From NCBI RefSeq assembly GCF_022869865.1, contig NZ_CP094984.1, forward strand, positions 2,728,001 through 2,792,000: a DNA stretch of 64,000 bases, in the 5' to 3' direction. Position 1 is the stretch's first letter, and each line of letters opens with the position of its first letter. The stretch is from Arthrobacter zhangbolii. GTDB lineage: Bacteria > Actinomycetota > Actinomycetes > Actinomycetales > Micrococcaceae. The notes below the pieces were generated by a model. It did not search any database. It worked only from the letters and a program-made list of their open reading frames with translations, and was not told the origin of the DNA. The translations under genes were made by a program, and so were the position numbers. This document shows positions 44,165-53,102 of this stretch, one piece after another.

Positions 44165-44708
44165 GAGGGATCCTTCCACAGACCTTCAGGCGTGTTTCGC
44201 GCTTCCTCCCCTGCACTGCACGGACCGAGTCCGTGTGCGTCCCGACGTCCGGCAACAGGTGCACCCGCATACTACGGATACCGCCCGGCACGGAACATAG
44301 CCCACCGCTATATGAAGGCTGAAGGTTAACAGGAGGAAGCAAATATCCACTATAGGGCATTATGGGCACACAAGTCTACCCGATTTTATAACCCTGCGTC
44401 GCTCAACCCCTCAGAATCCCACAAGAATCCGGCTTACGAGGGAGCAGCAGGCAACATGTAACGGCTGATAAACAGCCGGTAAGCGGCTGGTGCAACACCG
44501 GATAGTAACCCGGTACTGGACCTGGTACTAACCCGGTAGTAACCCTTACCCGAGACCCCTTCCGGAGCATCGGATACAGATACCTTACCGCAAGATCGGC
44601 GGAATGTGGGTGTGGAGGGTGTCGGAGACAGCGCAGGCATGTGACTGCGATCTCCCTGCCGGCTGTGAGGTGGCGTAGCCTTATCCCAGCGTTGGATCCA
44701 TCCCTGCC
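44165..44708 (-). promoter_or_regulatory. rpoB leader and promoter region
   Basis: Long gene-free divergent region. The rpoB side has an AT-rich island (44341-44390) with several minus-strand -10-like hexamers: TATAGT (44349-44354), CATAAT, TAGACT (44373-44378) and TAAAAT. None has a good -35, so the start site is uncertain; the leader would be about 180-200 nt. Farther out are a hairpin CAGCCG-GTAAG-CGGCTG (44472-44488) and imperfect direct repeats of AACCCGGTA (about 44505-44540). The promoter of the divergent thiolase must also lie here. Confidence 0.45.
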
Positions 44709-44712
44709 ATGT

Positions 44713-44766
44713 CTTTAAGGACGAAACAGCCTTTAAGGACGAAACAGTCTTCAATGACGAACACAG
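44713..44766. repeat. 18-bp tandem repeat at the thiolase 5' end
   Basis: Three consecutive 18-base units: CTTTAAGGACGAAACAGC, then a copy differing by one base, then a diverged copy CTTCAATGACGAACACAG. If translated from the first ATG (44709) they encode (L-R-T-K-Q-P/S)-like repeats. They contain the only AAGGA sequences near the start. Confidence 0.75.
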
Positions 44767-46010
44767 CAACGAAAGTGAACTCATCCGCTATGAGCAACTC
44801 CGCAGCCCCCGCGGCAGCAGTCCCTACCGAAGTGGTAATTGTCGGCGGCGCACGCACTCCCCAGGGCCGGCTCAACGGGCAGCTGGCCCCCTTTACCGCC
44901 GTTGACCTCGGAGCGTTCGCCATCAGCGGCGCCTTGGAGAAGTCCGGGGTTCCGGCGGCCGATGTCGACACCGTCATCATGGGCCATGTGGTCCAGGCCG
45001 GGTGCGGGCAGAACCCGGCCCGCCAGTCCTCCATTAAGGCGGGCATCGGCTGGGATGTCCCCACGGTCACCATCAACAAGGTCTGCCTCTCCGGCCTGGC
45101 CGCTGTTATTGATGCAGCCCGCCTGATCCGCGGCGGCGAGGCCACCGTGGTGGTGGCCGGCGGCCAGGAATCCATGACCCGCGGGCCGCACCTGCTGCCC
45201 GGCTCCCGCCAGGGCTGGAACTACGGGAACATTTCCGCAGTGGACTCAGTGGCACATGACGGCCTCACGGACGCCTTCGACAACGATTCGATGGGAATCT
45301 CCACCGAGCGCGGCAACACCAAGCTGGCCATCAAGCGGCTGGAACAGGACGAAGTGGCTGCGGCCTCCCACCAGCGGGCAGCGGCCGCCATGGCTGCCGG
45401 CATCTTCGACGCCGAGATCGTTCCGGTGACCGTGCCGCAGCGCAAGGGCGAGCCGCTGGTACTCACCAGCGACGAAGGCGTGCGGCCCGCGACCACCACG
45501 GAGTCCCTGGCCGGGCTGCGGCCGGCCTTCGATCCGGAGGGCACCATCACGGCCGGCAACTCCTCCCCGCTGTCGGACGGAGCTGCGGCCCTGGTACTCA
45601 CCACGCGTGCCTACGCCACCGAGCACGGCTTGGAAGTCCTCGCGTCCGTCGGTATGCCGGGCCAGGTGGCCGGGCCGGACAACACCTTGCATTCCCAGCC
45701 TTCCAACGCCCTGTTCGCGGCACTGGAACGCGCCGGCTGGAATGTCCCGGATCTGGACTTCATCGAGATCAACGAGGCCTTCGGAGCCGTTGCCGTCCAG
45801 TCCCTGAACGAACTGGGCATGGACCTGGAGCAGTGCAACCTGCATGGCGGGGCCATTGCCCTGGGCCACCCGATCGGCGCTTCCGGTGCCCGGCTCGCCC
45901 TGACCGCTGCGCACGAGCTGCTCCGGCGGGGCTCGGGGCGTGCCGGGGTTGCCCTCTGCGGCGGCGGCGGGCAGGGTGAAGCCCTGCTGCTCTTCCGCGA
46001 AGAGTCCTAG
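44754..46010 (+). CDS. acetyl-CoA acetyltransferase (thiolase)
   Basis: Thiolase family, about 400 residues of conserved core. Nucleophilic cysteine in INKVCLSGLAAV, catalytic histidine in GGAIALGHPIGASGAR, and second cysteine in GVALCGGGGQGEAL. Likely condenses or cleaves acetoacetyl-CoA. The start is uncertain: in-frame ATGs at 44709, 44754 and 44790; the last fits usual family length best (VPTEVVIVGGARTPQGRLNG follows). It is on the opposite strand from the surrounding ribosomal/RNA polymerase genes and separates rplL from rpoB. It is distinct from PcaF elsewhere in the window. Confidence 0.88.
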   Translation: MTNTATKVNSSAMSNSAAPAAAVPTEVVIVGGARTPQGRLNGQLAPFTAVDLGAFAISGALEKSGVPAADVDTVIMGHVVQAGCGQNPARQSSIKAGIGWDVPTVTINKVCLSGLAAVIDAARLIRGGEATVVVAGGQESMTRGPHLLPGSRQGWNYGNISAVDSVAHDGLTDAFDNDSMGISTERGNTKLAIKRLEQDEVAAASHQRAAAAMAAGIFDAEIVPVTVPQRKGEPLVLTSDEGVRPATTTESLAGLRPAFDPEGTITAGNSSPLSDGAAALVLTTRAYATEHGLEVLASVGMPGQVAGPDNTLHSQPSNALFAALERAGWNVPDLDFIEINEAFGAVAVQSLNELGMDLEQCNLHGGAIALGHPIGASGARLALTAAHELLRRGSGRAGVALCGGGGQGEALLLFREES

Positions 46011-46020
46011 CGCCGGGCCC

Positions 46021-46049
46021 GGCCGCCGTCGTTCCCGACGACGGCGGCC
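46021..46049. other. hairpin after the thiolase
   Basis: GGCCGCCGTCGT and ACGACGGCGGCC form a perfect 12-bp stem with a five-base loop, ten bases after the thiolase stop. No T run. It probably adds to mRNA 3'-end stability ahead of the true terminator farther on. Confidence 0.5.
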
Positions 46050-46064
46050 GTCACCGCAACTGCA

Positions 46065-46114
46065 CTGCGCCCCTGACCGGGAACACAAACTGCGCGCCTG
46101 ACCGGGAACACAAA
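46065..46114. repeat. 25-bp tandem duplication
   Basis: Two adjacent 25-base units differing at one position (46065-46089 and 46090-46114). The second unit supplies part of the left arm of the adjacent terminator, so the duplication probably arose from that arm. Confidence 0.75.
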
Positions 46115-46150
46115 AAGACCCCGCCCAAAGGACGGGGTCTTTTTGTGTTC
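46106..46150. terminator. bidirectional terminator between thiolase and rplL
   Basis: Perfect 18-bp stem, right arm CGGGGTCTTTTTGTGTTC, loop of nine bases. T runs occur on both strands. Convergent genes on either side (thiolase plus, rplL minus) make it a shared terminator. The strongest intrinsic terminator in the window. Confidence 0.93.
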
Positions 46151-46175
46151 TACAGCCGGAGCTGCAAAAGGAAAA

Positions 46176-46553
46176 CTACTTGACGGTGACGGTGGCGCCG
46201 GCAGCTTCGAGAGCTTCCTTGGCCTTGTCAGCGGCTTCCTTGTTGGCGCCTTCGAGGACGGCCTTCGGAGCGCTGTCAACCAGGTCCTTGGCTTCCTTCA
46301 GACCCAGGGAAGTCAGGGCACGGACTTCCTTGATCACTGCGATCTTCTTGTCGCCGGCAGCTTCGAGGATGACGTCGAATTCGGTCTTCTCTTCAGCAGC
46401 GTCAGCAGCGCCGCCGGCGGCGGGGCCTGCAACTGCAACAGCAGCAGCGGTGACGTCGAAGGTCTCTTCGAAGAGCTTCACGAAGTCGGAGAGCTCGATG
46501 ATGGACAGTTCCTTGAAAGCTTCAATGAGCTCTTCGTTGGTGAGCTTCGCCAT
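46176..46553 (-). CDS. rplL: 50S ribosomal protein L7/L12
   Basis: L7/L12, 125 residues, the stalk protein that recruits translation GTPases. N-terminal dimerisation helices ([20 protein letters not shown]), Ala/Gly-rich hinge, and C-terminal domain with [20 protein letters not shown] and [16 protein letters not shown]. It follows rplJ after 61 bases and ends at the strong terminator. Confidence 0.98.
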   Translation of the reverse strand: MAKLTNEELIEAFKELSIIELSDFVKLFEETFDVTAAAVAVAGPAAGGAADAAEEKTEFDVILEAAGDKKIAVIKEVRALTSLGLKEAKDLVDSAPKAVLEGANKEAADKAKEALEAAGATVTVK

Positions 46554-46614
46554 GGTGTGGCGTCCTTCCTATAGTTGGTGCACGCAGGCACCGGAGATTG
46601 GATGAGAAGAGGTT

Positions 46615-47184
46615 CTACTCTTCGGTGGCTGCTTCTGCGGCCGGAGCTTCTTCTGCGGCGGCCGGAGCCTCTTCCGCAGCGGGGGCAGCGGGAGCGCCGC
46701 TTTCCTCTTCGAGCTTCATGCGCAGTGCATCTGCCGTGCGGGCCAGCATGGACATCGGTGCCTTGAGGACACCGGCGACGCGTGCAAGCTGGAACTCACG
46801 GGATTCAAGAGCAGCCAGGGCTGCAACACCGGATGCATCCAGGGCGTTGCCCTCGAAAACACCGGTCTTGATGACGAGCTGCGGGTTGGTCTTGGCAAAA
46901 TCCGTCAGGCTCTTTGCAGCTGCAACTGCGTCACCCTTGATGAAGGCAATTGCAGTAGGTCCGGAAAGCTGGCCATCGAACGCGTCGATGCCGGCTTCCT
47001 TGGCTGCAATGCCAGTCAGGGTGTTCTTGACGACCGAGTACTTGGTGTCCTGGCCGAGCGAACGACGCAGCTCCTTGAGCTGTGCAACGGTGAGCCCGCG
47101 GTATTCGGTTAGGACAGCAGCGGTCGACTCCTTGAAATCACTGGTGATTTCCTCGACTGCTGACACCTTTGTTGGCGTTGCCAT
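46615..47184 (-). CDS. rplJ: 50S ribosomal protein L10
   Basis: L10, 189 residues, the stalk base carrying L7/L12 dimers. Start set at the ATG giving MATPTKVSAVEEITSDFKES behind GGAAGGAGG; the longer open frame runs into the leader. Contains VLTEYRGLTVAQLKELRRSL and an Ala/Glu-rich C-terminal tail. L10 (with L12) is the known autoregulator of this operon through the leader in other bacteria. Confidence 0.97.
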   Translation of the reverse strand: MATPTKVSAVEEITSDFKESTAAVLTEYRGLTVAQLKELRRSLGQDTKYSVVKNTLTGIAAKEAGIDAFDGQLSGPTAIAFIKGDAVAAAKSLTDFAKTNPQLVIKTGVFEGNALDASGVAALAALESREFQLARVAGVLKAPMSMLARTADALRMKLEEESGAPAAPAAEEAPAAAEEAPAAEAATEE

Positions 47185-47423
47185 AACCCTCCTTCCGGGG
47201 AAATAGTGCCGGTGGATCGGGTCCCGAACATAAAAAACGCCCCGGGCAGATGCACGGGGCTTCACTCAACGGACGCTAGTCCGGAGTGCAGTTCGTTCAC
47301 CTGCGCAGGCCGCCCTTTAGGCAAGGGACTTTCGGATGTTTCTCCAACCGGGTTCCACGCGCGGAGAGCTGAAGGTTCAGCCTTACGGTGGGATTGAATG
47401 CACATCGACCGACGGTCTTTGGT
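47185..47423 (-). ncRNA. rplJ leader RNA with attenuator (L10 leader-like)
   Basis: About 235-nt untranslated leader between a good promoter and rplJ. It contains a CCTGCGCAGG helix followed by GTGAACGAAC, a second stem CGGAC-TAGC-GTCCG, and, about 50 bases before the rplJ ATG, an intrinsic terminator. This layout matches L10-controlled attenuation of rplJL as known from Firmicutes; family membership was judged by eye and needs a covariance-model search. Confidence 0.6.
47232..47260 (-). terminator. attenuator in the rplJL leader
   Basis: On the minus strand GCCCCG and CGGGGC pair across ten bases, followed directly by GTTTTTT. It lies inside the leader, before rplJ, so it must be conditionally read through. 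Confidence 0.75.
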
Positions 47424-47429
47424 AGTTCC

Positions 47430-47458
47430 AGAGTACGGGAGAAACAGGTGAAGGCCAA
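47430..47458 (-). promoter_or_regulatory. rplJL promoter
   Basis: Minus strand: TTGGCC (47453-47458), exactly 17 bases, TACTCT (47430-47435). Matches the actinobacterial TTGNNN/TANNNT pattern and lies immediately upstream of the structured leader. Confidence 0.55.
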
Positions 47459-47479
47459 ATCGCCCGCACAGGCCGCCGC

Positions 47480-48566
47480 CTATCCGGCGGAAAGATCCGC
47501 CTGCCACTCCCCCGAGTACCCCACAGCGGCAAAGCCCAGCTGCTCATTGATGGCGAGCATGTAGCGGTTTTCCTCGGCGTTCCAGGTGTAGACCCGGCGG
47601 GCTTCGGGAATGATGCTCCGCAGCTTCGCCAGATTGGCTGCCTTGAGCAGCATGCCCAGCCGGTTGCCCCGGTGGGCATCCAGTACCAGGGTGTCATCCT
47701 GGAAAACCACGGCCGGGTTGTTGCGGAAGACCTCAAGGACCGTATGGCCAACAAGTTCGCCGGTGGCCCGGTGCCGTACTGCCGTGACCAGCACCTCGGC
47801 ATCCATCCCCCGGGCCTTAGCCTCCGCCTCCCGGACACGCGCCGCATCCCAGGCCTCCTCCGCAAGCTCCAAGCCGCCCAGCGGAGCGTCCGTACTCATC
47901 TTCTGCCGTAGAAGCGCATAGGCATCCACCAGGTCATCCGGGCAGGCGCCGCGCCAGAACACCAGTTCGTAGCCGGGCCCCGAGCCCGCCGCCGCCTCTT
48001 CCAGCAGCGCCGTCCCGCCGTCGTCGTTCCCTGTCAGGTCCAGGACGCTGACGCGGTCCACCAGTTCGAGCCGGAAGCCGAGCCCCTCAGCGAAGGCCGC
48101 TGCGGCGTCATGCGGGATGAAGGACGCCGTGTTTTCAGAACCGGCGGGTCCGCTGCCCAGATGGTCGGTTTCGGCCATCAGCTTGCTCCGGCCCGCTGAC
48201 GGCAGCCAGATTCGCCGCTGCACGGAACAACTCGGTTCCCACGCCCTGCCGGCGGGCTCCGGGGGCCACCACAACATTGACGGTTCCCGTATGAAGATTA
48301 TCTGTCAGTGGAAGGTTCAACTGGGCAACGCCCACAATAGCCGCGTCCGGGTCCGCGCCCATCCGGGCTGCCAGCAGCTCACGCCGCCGGGTAGCCGTGC
48401 TGCCCCTGCCCGCCAACTGCGCCCGGGCGGGGGCATGGAAGTCATCATTTCCCCAAAACTCCTGCTGCTGGGCATTGAGCAGTTCCGCTACGGCCAGGAA
48501 GTCCGCGGCGTCGGGTCCGGCAAGGGCGGCCGGAACCCGGACGGGCGTGATGGAAACATGCGTCAT
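47480..48566 (-). pseudogene. tandem GNAT acetyltransferase gene with a one-base frameshift
   Basis: Two overlapping reading frames together make one two-domain GNAT protein. The first (48566 to about 48190) starts MTHVSITPVRVPAALAG and has a GNAT acetyl-CoA loop, VVAPGARRQGVGTELFRAAA. It then loses homology at AAVSGPEQADGR and stops at 48135. The second frame takes up without a break as GRSKLMAETDHLGSGPAGSE and runs through a second GNAT domain (LVLDAHRGNRLGMLLKAANL) to the stop at 47480. Removing one base from the CCC run at 48192-48194 joins them into a protein of about 360 residues. Causes could be a true inactivating mutation, a sequencing error, or rarely frameshifted translation. Substrate unknown. 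It lies between rplA and rplJ. Confidence 0.75.
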
Positions 48567-48675
48567 GGATCACATCCTGCCGGACACCGCCCCGGACGCC
48601 AAACGGTGCAGCGTCCGTGCCCGGCCCAGCCGGCCACGGCGGGACGGCGGCGCCCGGCATCCGTCCCCGCCGGGA

Positions 48676-48713
48676 ATGCAAAAAAGCGGCCACAGCGTAA
48701 GCTGCGGCCGCTT
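48676..48713 (-). terminator. rplKA terminator
   Basis: Minus strand: AAGCGGCC-G-CAGC, loop TTAC, GCTG-T-GGCCGCTT followed by TTTT. A 13-position stem with one G-T wobble, 33 bases after the rplA stop. A strong intrinsic terminator. Confidence 0.9.
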
Positions 48714-48746
48714 CCTGCCCAGGGAATCCCCGGAAGTGCTCAGAGA

Positions 48747-49454
48747 CTATGCGTCTGCGAGAACCTTGGTGACGTTGGGGTCAACGCTGATGCTCGGTCC
48801 GAAGGTGGTGGACACGGTGGCCTTGGAGATGTAGCGGCCCTTGGCTGCCGACGGCTTCAGGCGAAGAACCTCTTCCAGGGCGGCTGCGTAGTTCTCAGCC
48901 AGCTTCTGGGCGTCGAAGGACACCTTGCCAATGATGAAGTGCAGGTTGGAGTGCTTGTCGACGCGGAAGTCGATCTTGCCGCCCTTGATGTCCGAAACAG
49001 CCTTGGCGACGTTCGGGGTAACCGTACCGGTCTTCGGGTTCGGCATCAGGTTACGCGGGCCAAGCACGCGGCCCAGGCGGCCGACCTTGCCCATCATGTC
49101 CGGGGTAGCCACTGCGGCGTCGAAGTCGGTCCAGCCTGCTGCAACCTTTTCGATCATGTCGTCGGAACCAACGAAGTCGGCGCCGGCAGCGATTGCTGCT
49201 TCTGCCTTCTCGCCGGTTGCGAAAACGAGGACGCGGGCCGTCTTGCCGGTGCCGTTGGGCAGGTTGACCGTGCCGCGGACCATCTGGTCAGCCTTGCGGG
49301 GGTCAACGCCCAGGCGGAAAGCCACCTCAACGGTTGCGTCGAACTTGGAAGGATTGGTTTCCTTCGCCAGCTCTACAGCCTCGACCGGTGCGTACAGCTT
49401 GTCCGCATCGATCTTGGCTGCAGCTGCTTCATATGCTTTGCTGCGCTTTGCCAT
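48747..49454 (-). CDS. rplA: 50S ribosomal protein L1
   Basis: L1, 235 residues, on the L1 stalk that moves E-site tRNA. Start at the ATG giving [20 protein letters not shown]. The signature [20 protein letters not shown] is intact. Follows rplK after 111 bases; ends at a strong terminator, so rplKA and rplJL are separate units. Confidence 0.98.
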   Translation of the reverse strand: MAKRSKAYEAAAAKIDADKLYAPVEAVELAKETNPSKFDATVEVAFRLGVDPRKADQMVRGTVNLPNGTGKTARVLVFATGEKAEAAIAAGADFVGSDDMIEKVAAGWTDFDAAVATPDMMGKVGRLGRVLGPRNLMPNPKTGTVTPNVAKAVSDIKGGKIDFRVDKHSNLHFIIGKVSFDAQKLAENYAAALEEVLRLKPSAAKGRYISKATVSTTFGPSISVDPNVTKVLADA

Positions 49455-49565
49455 CTGCTTTTTCTCCTTGTGCAGTTGTGGTCTGTCGGACCGCGCCCGG
49501 CCCTGCCACGCGCCGTTCCCCCTCAGGGGTTCCGGCATTTATGTGAAATTGAAGTGCAGGGGGCT

Positions 49566-49997
49566 TTAGCCCTCTACGGTGATACCCATCGAACGGGCGG
49601 TGCCGGCGATGATCTTGGCAGCTGCCTGGACATCGTTGGCGTTGAGGTCTTCCATCTTCATGGTGGCGATCTCTTCGACCTGTGCCTGGGTCAGGTTGGC
49701 AACCTTGGCGGTGTGCGGGGTTGCGGAACCCTTGGCAACACCGGCAGCCTTCTTGATCAGCTGTGCGGCCGGAGGAGTCTTCGTGATGAAGGTGAAGGAA
49801 CGGTCTTCGTAAACGGTGATTTCAACCGGGATAACGTTGCCGCGCTGGGATTCCGTTGCAGCGTTGTACGCCTTGCAGAATTCCATGATGTTGACACCGT
49901 GCTGGCCAAGTGCCGGACCGATCGGAGGAGCCGGGTTGGCGGCACCTGCGTTGATCTGCAGCTTGATGAGGCCGGTGACCTTTTTCTTGGGGGCCAT
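49566..49997 (-). CDS. rplK: 50S ribosomal protein L11
   Basis: L11, 143 residues, GTPase-associated centre and stringent-response (RelA) activation. Start at the ATG giving [20 protein letters not shown]. The proline-rich [19 protein letters not shown] loop, target of thiopeptide antibiotics, is intact. The C-terminal RNA-binding signature [16 protein letters not shown] is normal. Confidence 0.98.
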
Positions 49998-50126
49998 GAA
50001 AGGGTCCTTCTCTAAATTATGTTTCCGAAGAACAGGAGCGTCCATCCGGGTTGGTGGCCGCCATGGCTTGGTGGCCGGACGCTGCCTGCAGGTTAAAGCG
50101 GACCTGCGGACAGCGAAGTCTAAAAG

Positions 50127-50927
50127 CTACTGGAGCTTGGTGACCTGGCCGAAGCCGAGGGTCACCGGAGTCTCGCGCTCGAAGATGGTCACGAGGACCA
50201 CCAGCTGCTGGGACTCGGGCTTGATCTCGGAGATCGTGGCCTGCAGGGTCTCGAAGGGGCCTTCGTTGACCGTGACGGGCTCGCCGATTTCGAAATCCAC
50301 CGCGATGTTCGAGGACTGCTGCGCTGCAGGCTTACCGGCCTCGGCCTTCGGGGAGACGACGGTGTGCTCGAGCATCGAGAACACTTCGTTCAGGCTCAGC
50401 GGCGTCGGGTTGTGGGCGTTGCCCACGAAGCCGGTGACACCGGGGGTGTGGCGAACGACGCCCCACGATTCGTCGGTCAGGTTCATCCGGACCAGGACGT
50501 AACCGGGGATGCGTACCCGGTTGACGATCTTCCGGGTGGTGTTCTTGATCTCGACGACTTCTTCCATCGGGACCTGGATCTCGAAGATGTCCTCTTCCAT
50601 ATCCAGCGTCTGGATACGGGTCTCAAGGTTGGACTTCACCCGGTTTTCGTAGCCGGCGTAGGAGTGGATGACGTACCAGTCACCCTCCTGGCGGCGCAGC
50701 TTGGCCTTGAAGGCAACAACCGGGTCTTCCTCGGGTTCTTCTTCGGCCTCGGGAGTACCGGAAACGTCGGAATCAGCGTCGGCAGCCTCAACGGCGGCGT
50801 CTGCTTCGTCTGCCGATGCATCAACAGCAGCGGGCGCCTCGTCGACGTCGGCTGCGGTCATTTCATCCTCGGTATCCAGATCAGCGGCATTGTCATTGAC
50901 CTGTGATTCGAGTTCTTGCTCGGACAC
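50127..50927 (-). CDS. nusG: transcription termination/antitermination factor NusG
   Basis: 266 residues. An acidic Asp/Glu/Ala-rich extension of about 75 residues is followed by the NGN domain ([46 protein letters not shown]) and a C-terminal KOW domain ([20 protein letters not shown]). GTG start. The acidic extension is usual for high-GC actinobacteria. It links RNA polymerase to Rho or the ribosome. Confidence 0.97.
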   Translation of the reverse strand: MSEQELESQVNDNAADLDTEDEMTAADVDEAPAAVDASADEADAAVEAADADSDVSGTPEAEEEPEEDPVVAFKAKLRRQEGDWYVIHSYAGYENRVKSNLETRIQTLDMEEDIFEIQVPMEEVVEIKNTTRKIVNRVRIPGYVLVRMNLTDESWGVVRHTPGVTGFVGNAHNPTPLSLNEVFSMLEHTVVSPKAEAGKPAAQQSSNIAVDFEIGEPVTVNEGPFETLQATISEIKPESQQLVVLVTIFERETPVTLGFGQVTKLQ

Positions 50928-51021
50928 GTAGATTCCTGCTTTCTTCTTCAGAGCACTATCGGTTGTGGCACTAGCTCATGGTCTCCGGTCCCGGGACCCG
51001 GGGCGGAACAGCGGCCCTGGG

Positions 51022-51303
51022 CTAGCTTTCGCCGCCGCCCTCACCGAAGATCCACAGTGCGCCGGCGCCGAAGACGAAATCGAGGGTAATCACGATCAGC
51101 ATCATCACGACCACAAAGGCGAGGACCACGAGCGTGTACCTGAGCAGTTCCTTGCGGGTGGGGGTAACCACCTTTTTCAGTTCGGCAATCACCTGGCGCA
51201 GGAAGAGCGCGATCGCCGCGAAGAAGCCGCGCTTCTTGGGCCCGCTGGAGGGGTGTCCCTTGGAGCTGCTGGCAGCTGTCTCGGTCACCTTCGCCTCACT
51301 CAT
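51022..51303 (-). CDS. secE: preprotein translocase subunit SecE
   Basis: 93 residues with one transmembrane helix (LLRYTLVVLAFVVVMMLIVI) preceded by the conserved amphipathic segment FLRQVIAELKKVVTPTRKEL. It clamps SecY. Start at the ATG giving MSEAKVTETAASSSKG, since the upstream frame runs into the tRNA gene. Standard neighbour of nusG. Confidence 0.96.
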   Translation of the reverse strand: MSEAKVTETAASSSKGHPSSGPKKRGFFAAIALFLRQVIAELKKVVTPTRKELLRYTLVVLAFVVVMMLIVITLDFVFGAGALWIFGEGGGES

Positions 51304-51386
51304 CTGTGTCGGTTCACAGTCGCAGCACACGCTGGGACTGCTGCTTCCATGAAAAGACTGCTGAGCTGCCGGATGACAGTTCTGCG

Positions 51387-51459
51387 CAGGGCAGACAGGA
51401 CTCGAACCTGCAACCTGCGGTTTTGGAGACCGCTGCGCTACCAATTGCGCCACTACCCT
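51387..51459 (-). tRNA. trpT: tRNA-Trp (anticodon CCA)
   Basis: 73-nt cloverleaf on the minus strand. Acceptor arms AGGGTAG and CTGCCCT (one G-T pair) with discriminator G, anticodon loop CTCCAAA, T loop TTCGAGT. No CCA is encoded. It lies just before secE-nusG, the usual actinobacterial order. Confidence 0.96.
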
Positions 51460-51766
51460 ATGGAGGAAATACACCCTACCGCGACTATTGTATCCGCACC
51501 TAACCGGAGAATTATTCCGGTCAAAGGGCACAAGTCAGCGTGGTGACTTCAACACGAAGAACCAGTCTACGCAAACTTTCCGCTTCCGTCGAACCGGGGC
51601 CGGTTCCCGCGCCGCAATGAGAATTGCCGGGACGGGATTCCGGGACAAATGACATACGACTGCGCCGGCGGCAGGGAACCGCATAAACTGGGGAACGCCG
51701 CCGTCGGCCGCGAGCATGCGGGCGCGGGGCAACGTTAGCTGCCGCCACACATCAGACGGGAATCCC
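51460..51766. other. divergent region between tRNA-Trp and the aminotransferase
   Basis: No gene. On the minus strand a TACAAT -10-like hexamer at 51487-51492 lies 28 bases from the tRNA 5' end, and a TTGACC at 51519-51524 is too far off to be its partner. The promoter for the plus-strand aminotransferase was not located. Confidence 0.3.
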
Positions 51767-52990
51767 ATGTCTTCCACCGGCCGTATTTCACAGCGCATCG
51801 CATCCATCGCAGAGTCCGCGACTCTCGCCGTTGATGCCAAGGCCAAAGCGCTCAAGGCTGCCGGCCGCCCGGTGATCGGTTTCGGAGCCGGAGAACCCGA
51901 TTTCCCCACCCCGGACTACATTGTCGACGCCGCCGTGGAGGCTGCCCGCCAGCCGCGCTTCCACCGCTACTCCCCTGCCGGCGGGCTGCCGGAGCTGAAG
52001 AAGGCCATAGCGGAGAAAACCCTGCGGGACTCCGGCTACGCCGTGGATCCGGCCCAGGTCCTGGTGACCAATGGCGGCAAGCAGGCGGTGTACGAGGCTT
52101 TTGCCACGCTGCTGAACCCCGGCGACGAAGTCCTTGTACCCACGCCCTACTGGACCACGTACCCGGAAGCCATCCGGCTGGCCGGGGGTGTGCCGGTGGA
52201 GGTCTTCGCCGGTCCCGAGCAGGGCTACCTGGTCACCGCGGAGCAGCTCGAAGCGTCCCGGACCGACTCCACCAAGGTCCTGCTGTTTGTCTCCCCCTCC
52301 AACCCCACGGGCGCCGTATACCAGCCGGAGCAGGTGGCTGAGATCGGCCGCTGGGCCGCCGCCAACGGCCTGTGGGTCATCACCGACGAAATCTACGAAC
52401 ACCTCACGTACGACGGCGTGCCCTTCACCTCCATCGCCACGGCCGCCCCTGAGCTGGGCGACAAGGTAGTGGTGCTCAACGGCGTGGCCAAAACCTATGC
52501 CATGACCGGCTGGCGGGTGGGCTGGATGATCGCGGCTCCGGACGTGATCAAGGCTGCGACCAATCTCCAGTCCCACCTCTCCTCGAACGTCTCCAACGTG
52601 TCCCAGATGGCCGCCCTGGCCGCCGTCTCCGGCCCGCTGACGGCCGTGGATGAAATGAAGCAGGCCTTCGACCGCCGCCGCCGGGCGATGGTTGAGGCGC
52701 TGAACTCCATTGACGGCGTCGAGTGCCCCATGCCGGAAGGCGCGTTTTACGCCTACGCGGACGTCCGCGGCCTGCTCGGCCGTGAGTTCCCGGGCAAGGA
52801 AGGCCCGGTCCGGCCGCAGACCTCCGCCCAGCTGGCAGCCCTGATCCTGGACACCGTTGAGGTGGCAGTGGTCCCGGGTGAAGCCTTCGGCCCGTCAGGC
52901 TATCTGCGCCTGTCCTACGCCCTGGGCGACGAGGATCTGGCCACGGGTATGCAGCGCCTGAAGGACTTCCTCGGCCAGGCTGTCCGCTAG
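51767..52990 (+). CDS. pyridoxal-phosphate aminotransferase, aspartate type
   Basis: 407 residues, class I/II fold type I, close to the prokaryotic aspartate (and prephenate) aminotransferases of subgroup Ib. Features: [54 protein letters not shown], the PLP lysine in [16 protein letters not shown], and the C-terminal arginine region [12 protein letters not shown]. Start at the ATG giving [17 protein letters not shown]; the 17 residues upstream have no similarity. Likely interconverts aspartate and oxaloacetate with glutamate/2-oxoglutarate. Confidence 0.88.
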   Translation: MSSTGRISQRIASIAESATLAVDAKAKALKAAGRPVIGFGAGEPDFPTPDYIVDAAVEAARQPRFHRYSPAGGLPELKKAIAEKTLRDSGYAVDPAQVLVTNGGKQAVYEAFATLLNPGDEVLVPTPYWTTYPEAIRLAGGVPVEVFAGPEQGYLVTAEQLEASRTDSTKVLLFVSPSNPTGAVYQPEQVAEIGRWAAANGLWVITDEIYEHLTYDGVPFTSIATAAPELGDKVVVLNGVAKTYAMTGWRVGWMIAAPDVIKAATNLQSHLSSNVSNVSQMAALAAVSGPLTAVDEMKQAFDRRRRAMVEALNSIDGVECPMPEGAFYAYADVRGLLGREFPGKEGPVRPQTSAQLAALILDTVEVAVVPGEAFGPSGYLRLSYALGDEDLATGMQRLKDFLGQAVR

Positions 52991-53006
52991 GCAGGCCACG
53001 CCTGCT

Positions 53007-53048
53007 CCGGTTCTGCCCGCCGTCTGCTCCGGCGGCGGGCAGAACCGG
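53007..53048. terminator. long inverted repeat between convergent genes
   Basis: Perfect 16-bp stem CCGGTTCTGCCCGCCG / CGGCGGGCAGAACCGG with a ten-base loop. It lies between the stops of the aminotransferase (plus) and the response regulator (minus). No T run on either side, so it may be a weak bidirectional terminator or an mRNA-stabilising hairpin. Confidence 0.55.
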
Positions 53049-53072
53049 GGTCACATGTCCGGACGGCCGGGG

Positions 53073-53102
53073 GCTTAGAGCAGGCCGGCGCTTAGAGCAG
53101 GC
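53073..53102. repeat. 17-bp direct repeat at the response-regulator stop
   Basis: GCTTAGAGCAGGC occurs at 53073-53085 and again at 53090-53102. The second copy is the last coding residues (RRLL) and stop of the response regulator, so the 3' end of the gene has been duplicated into the flank. Confidence 0.6.

Noticed and set aside
44461-44545. CRISPR-like or iteron array upstream of rpoB
   Set aside because: Repeats of GGTA-type words are short, irregular and few; no spacer pattern and no replication or cas genes nearby.
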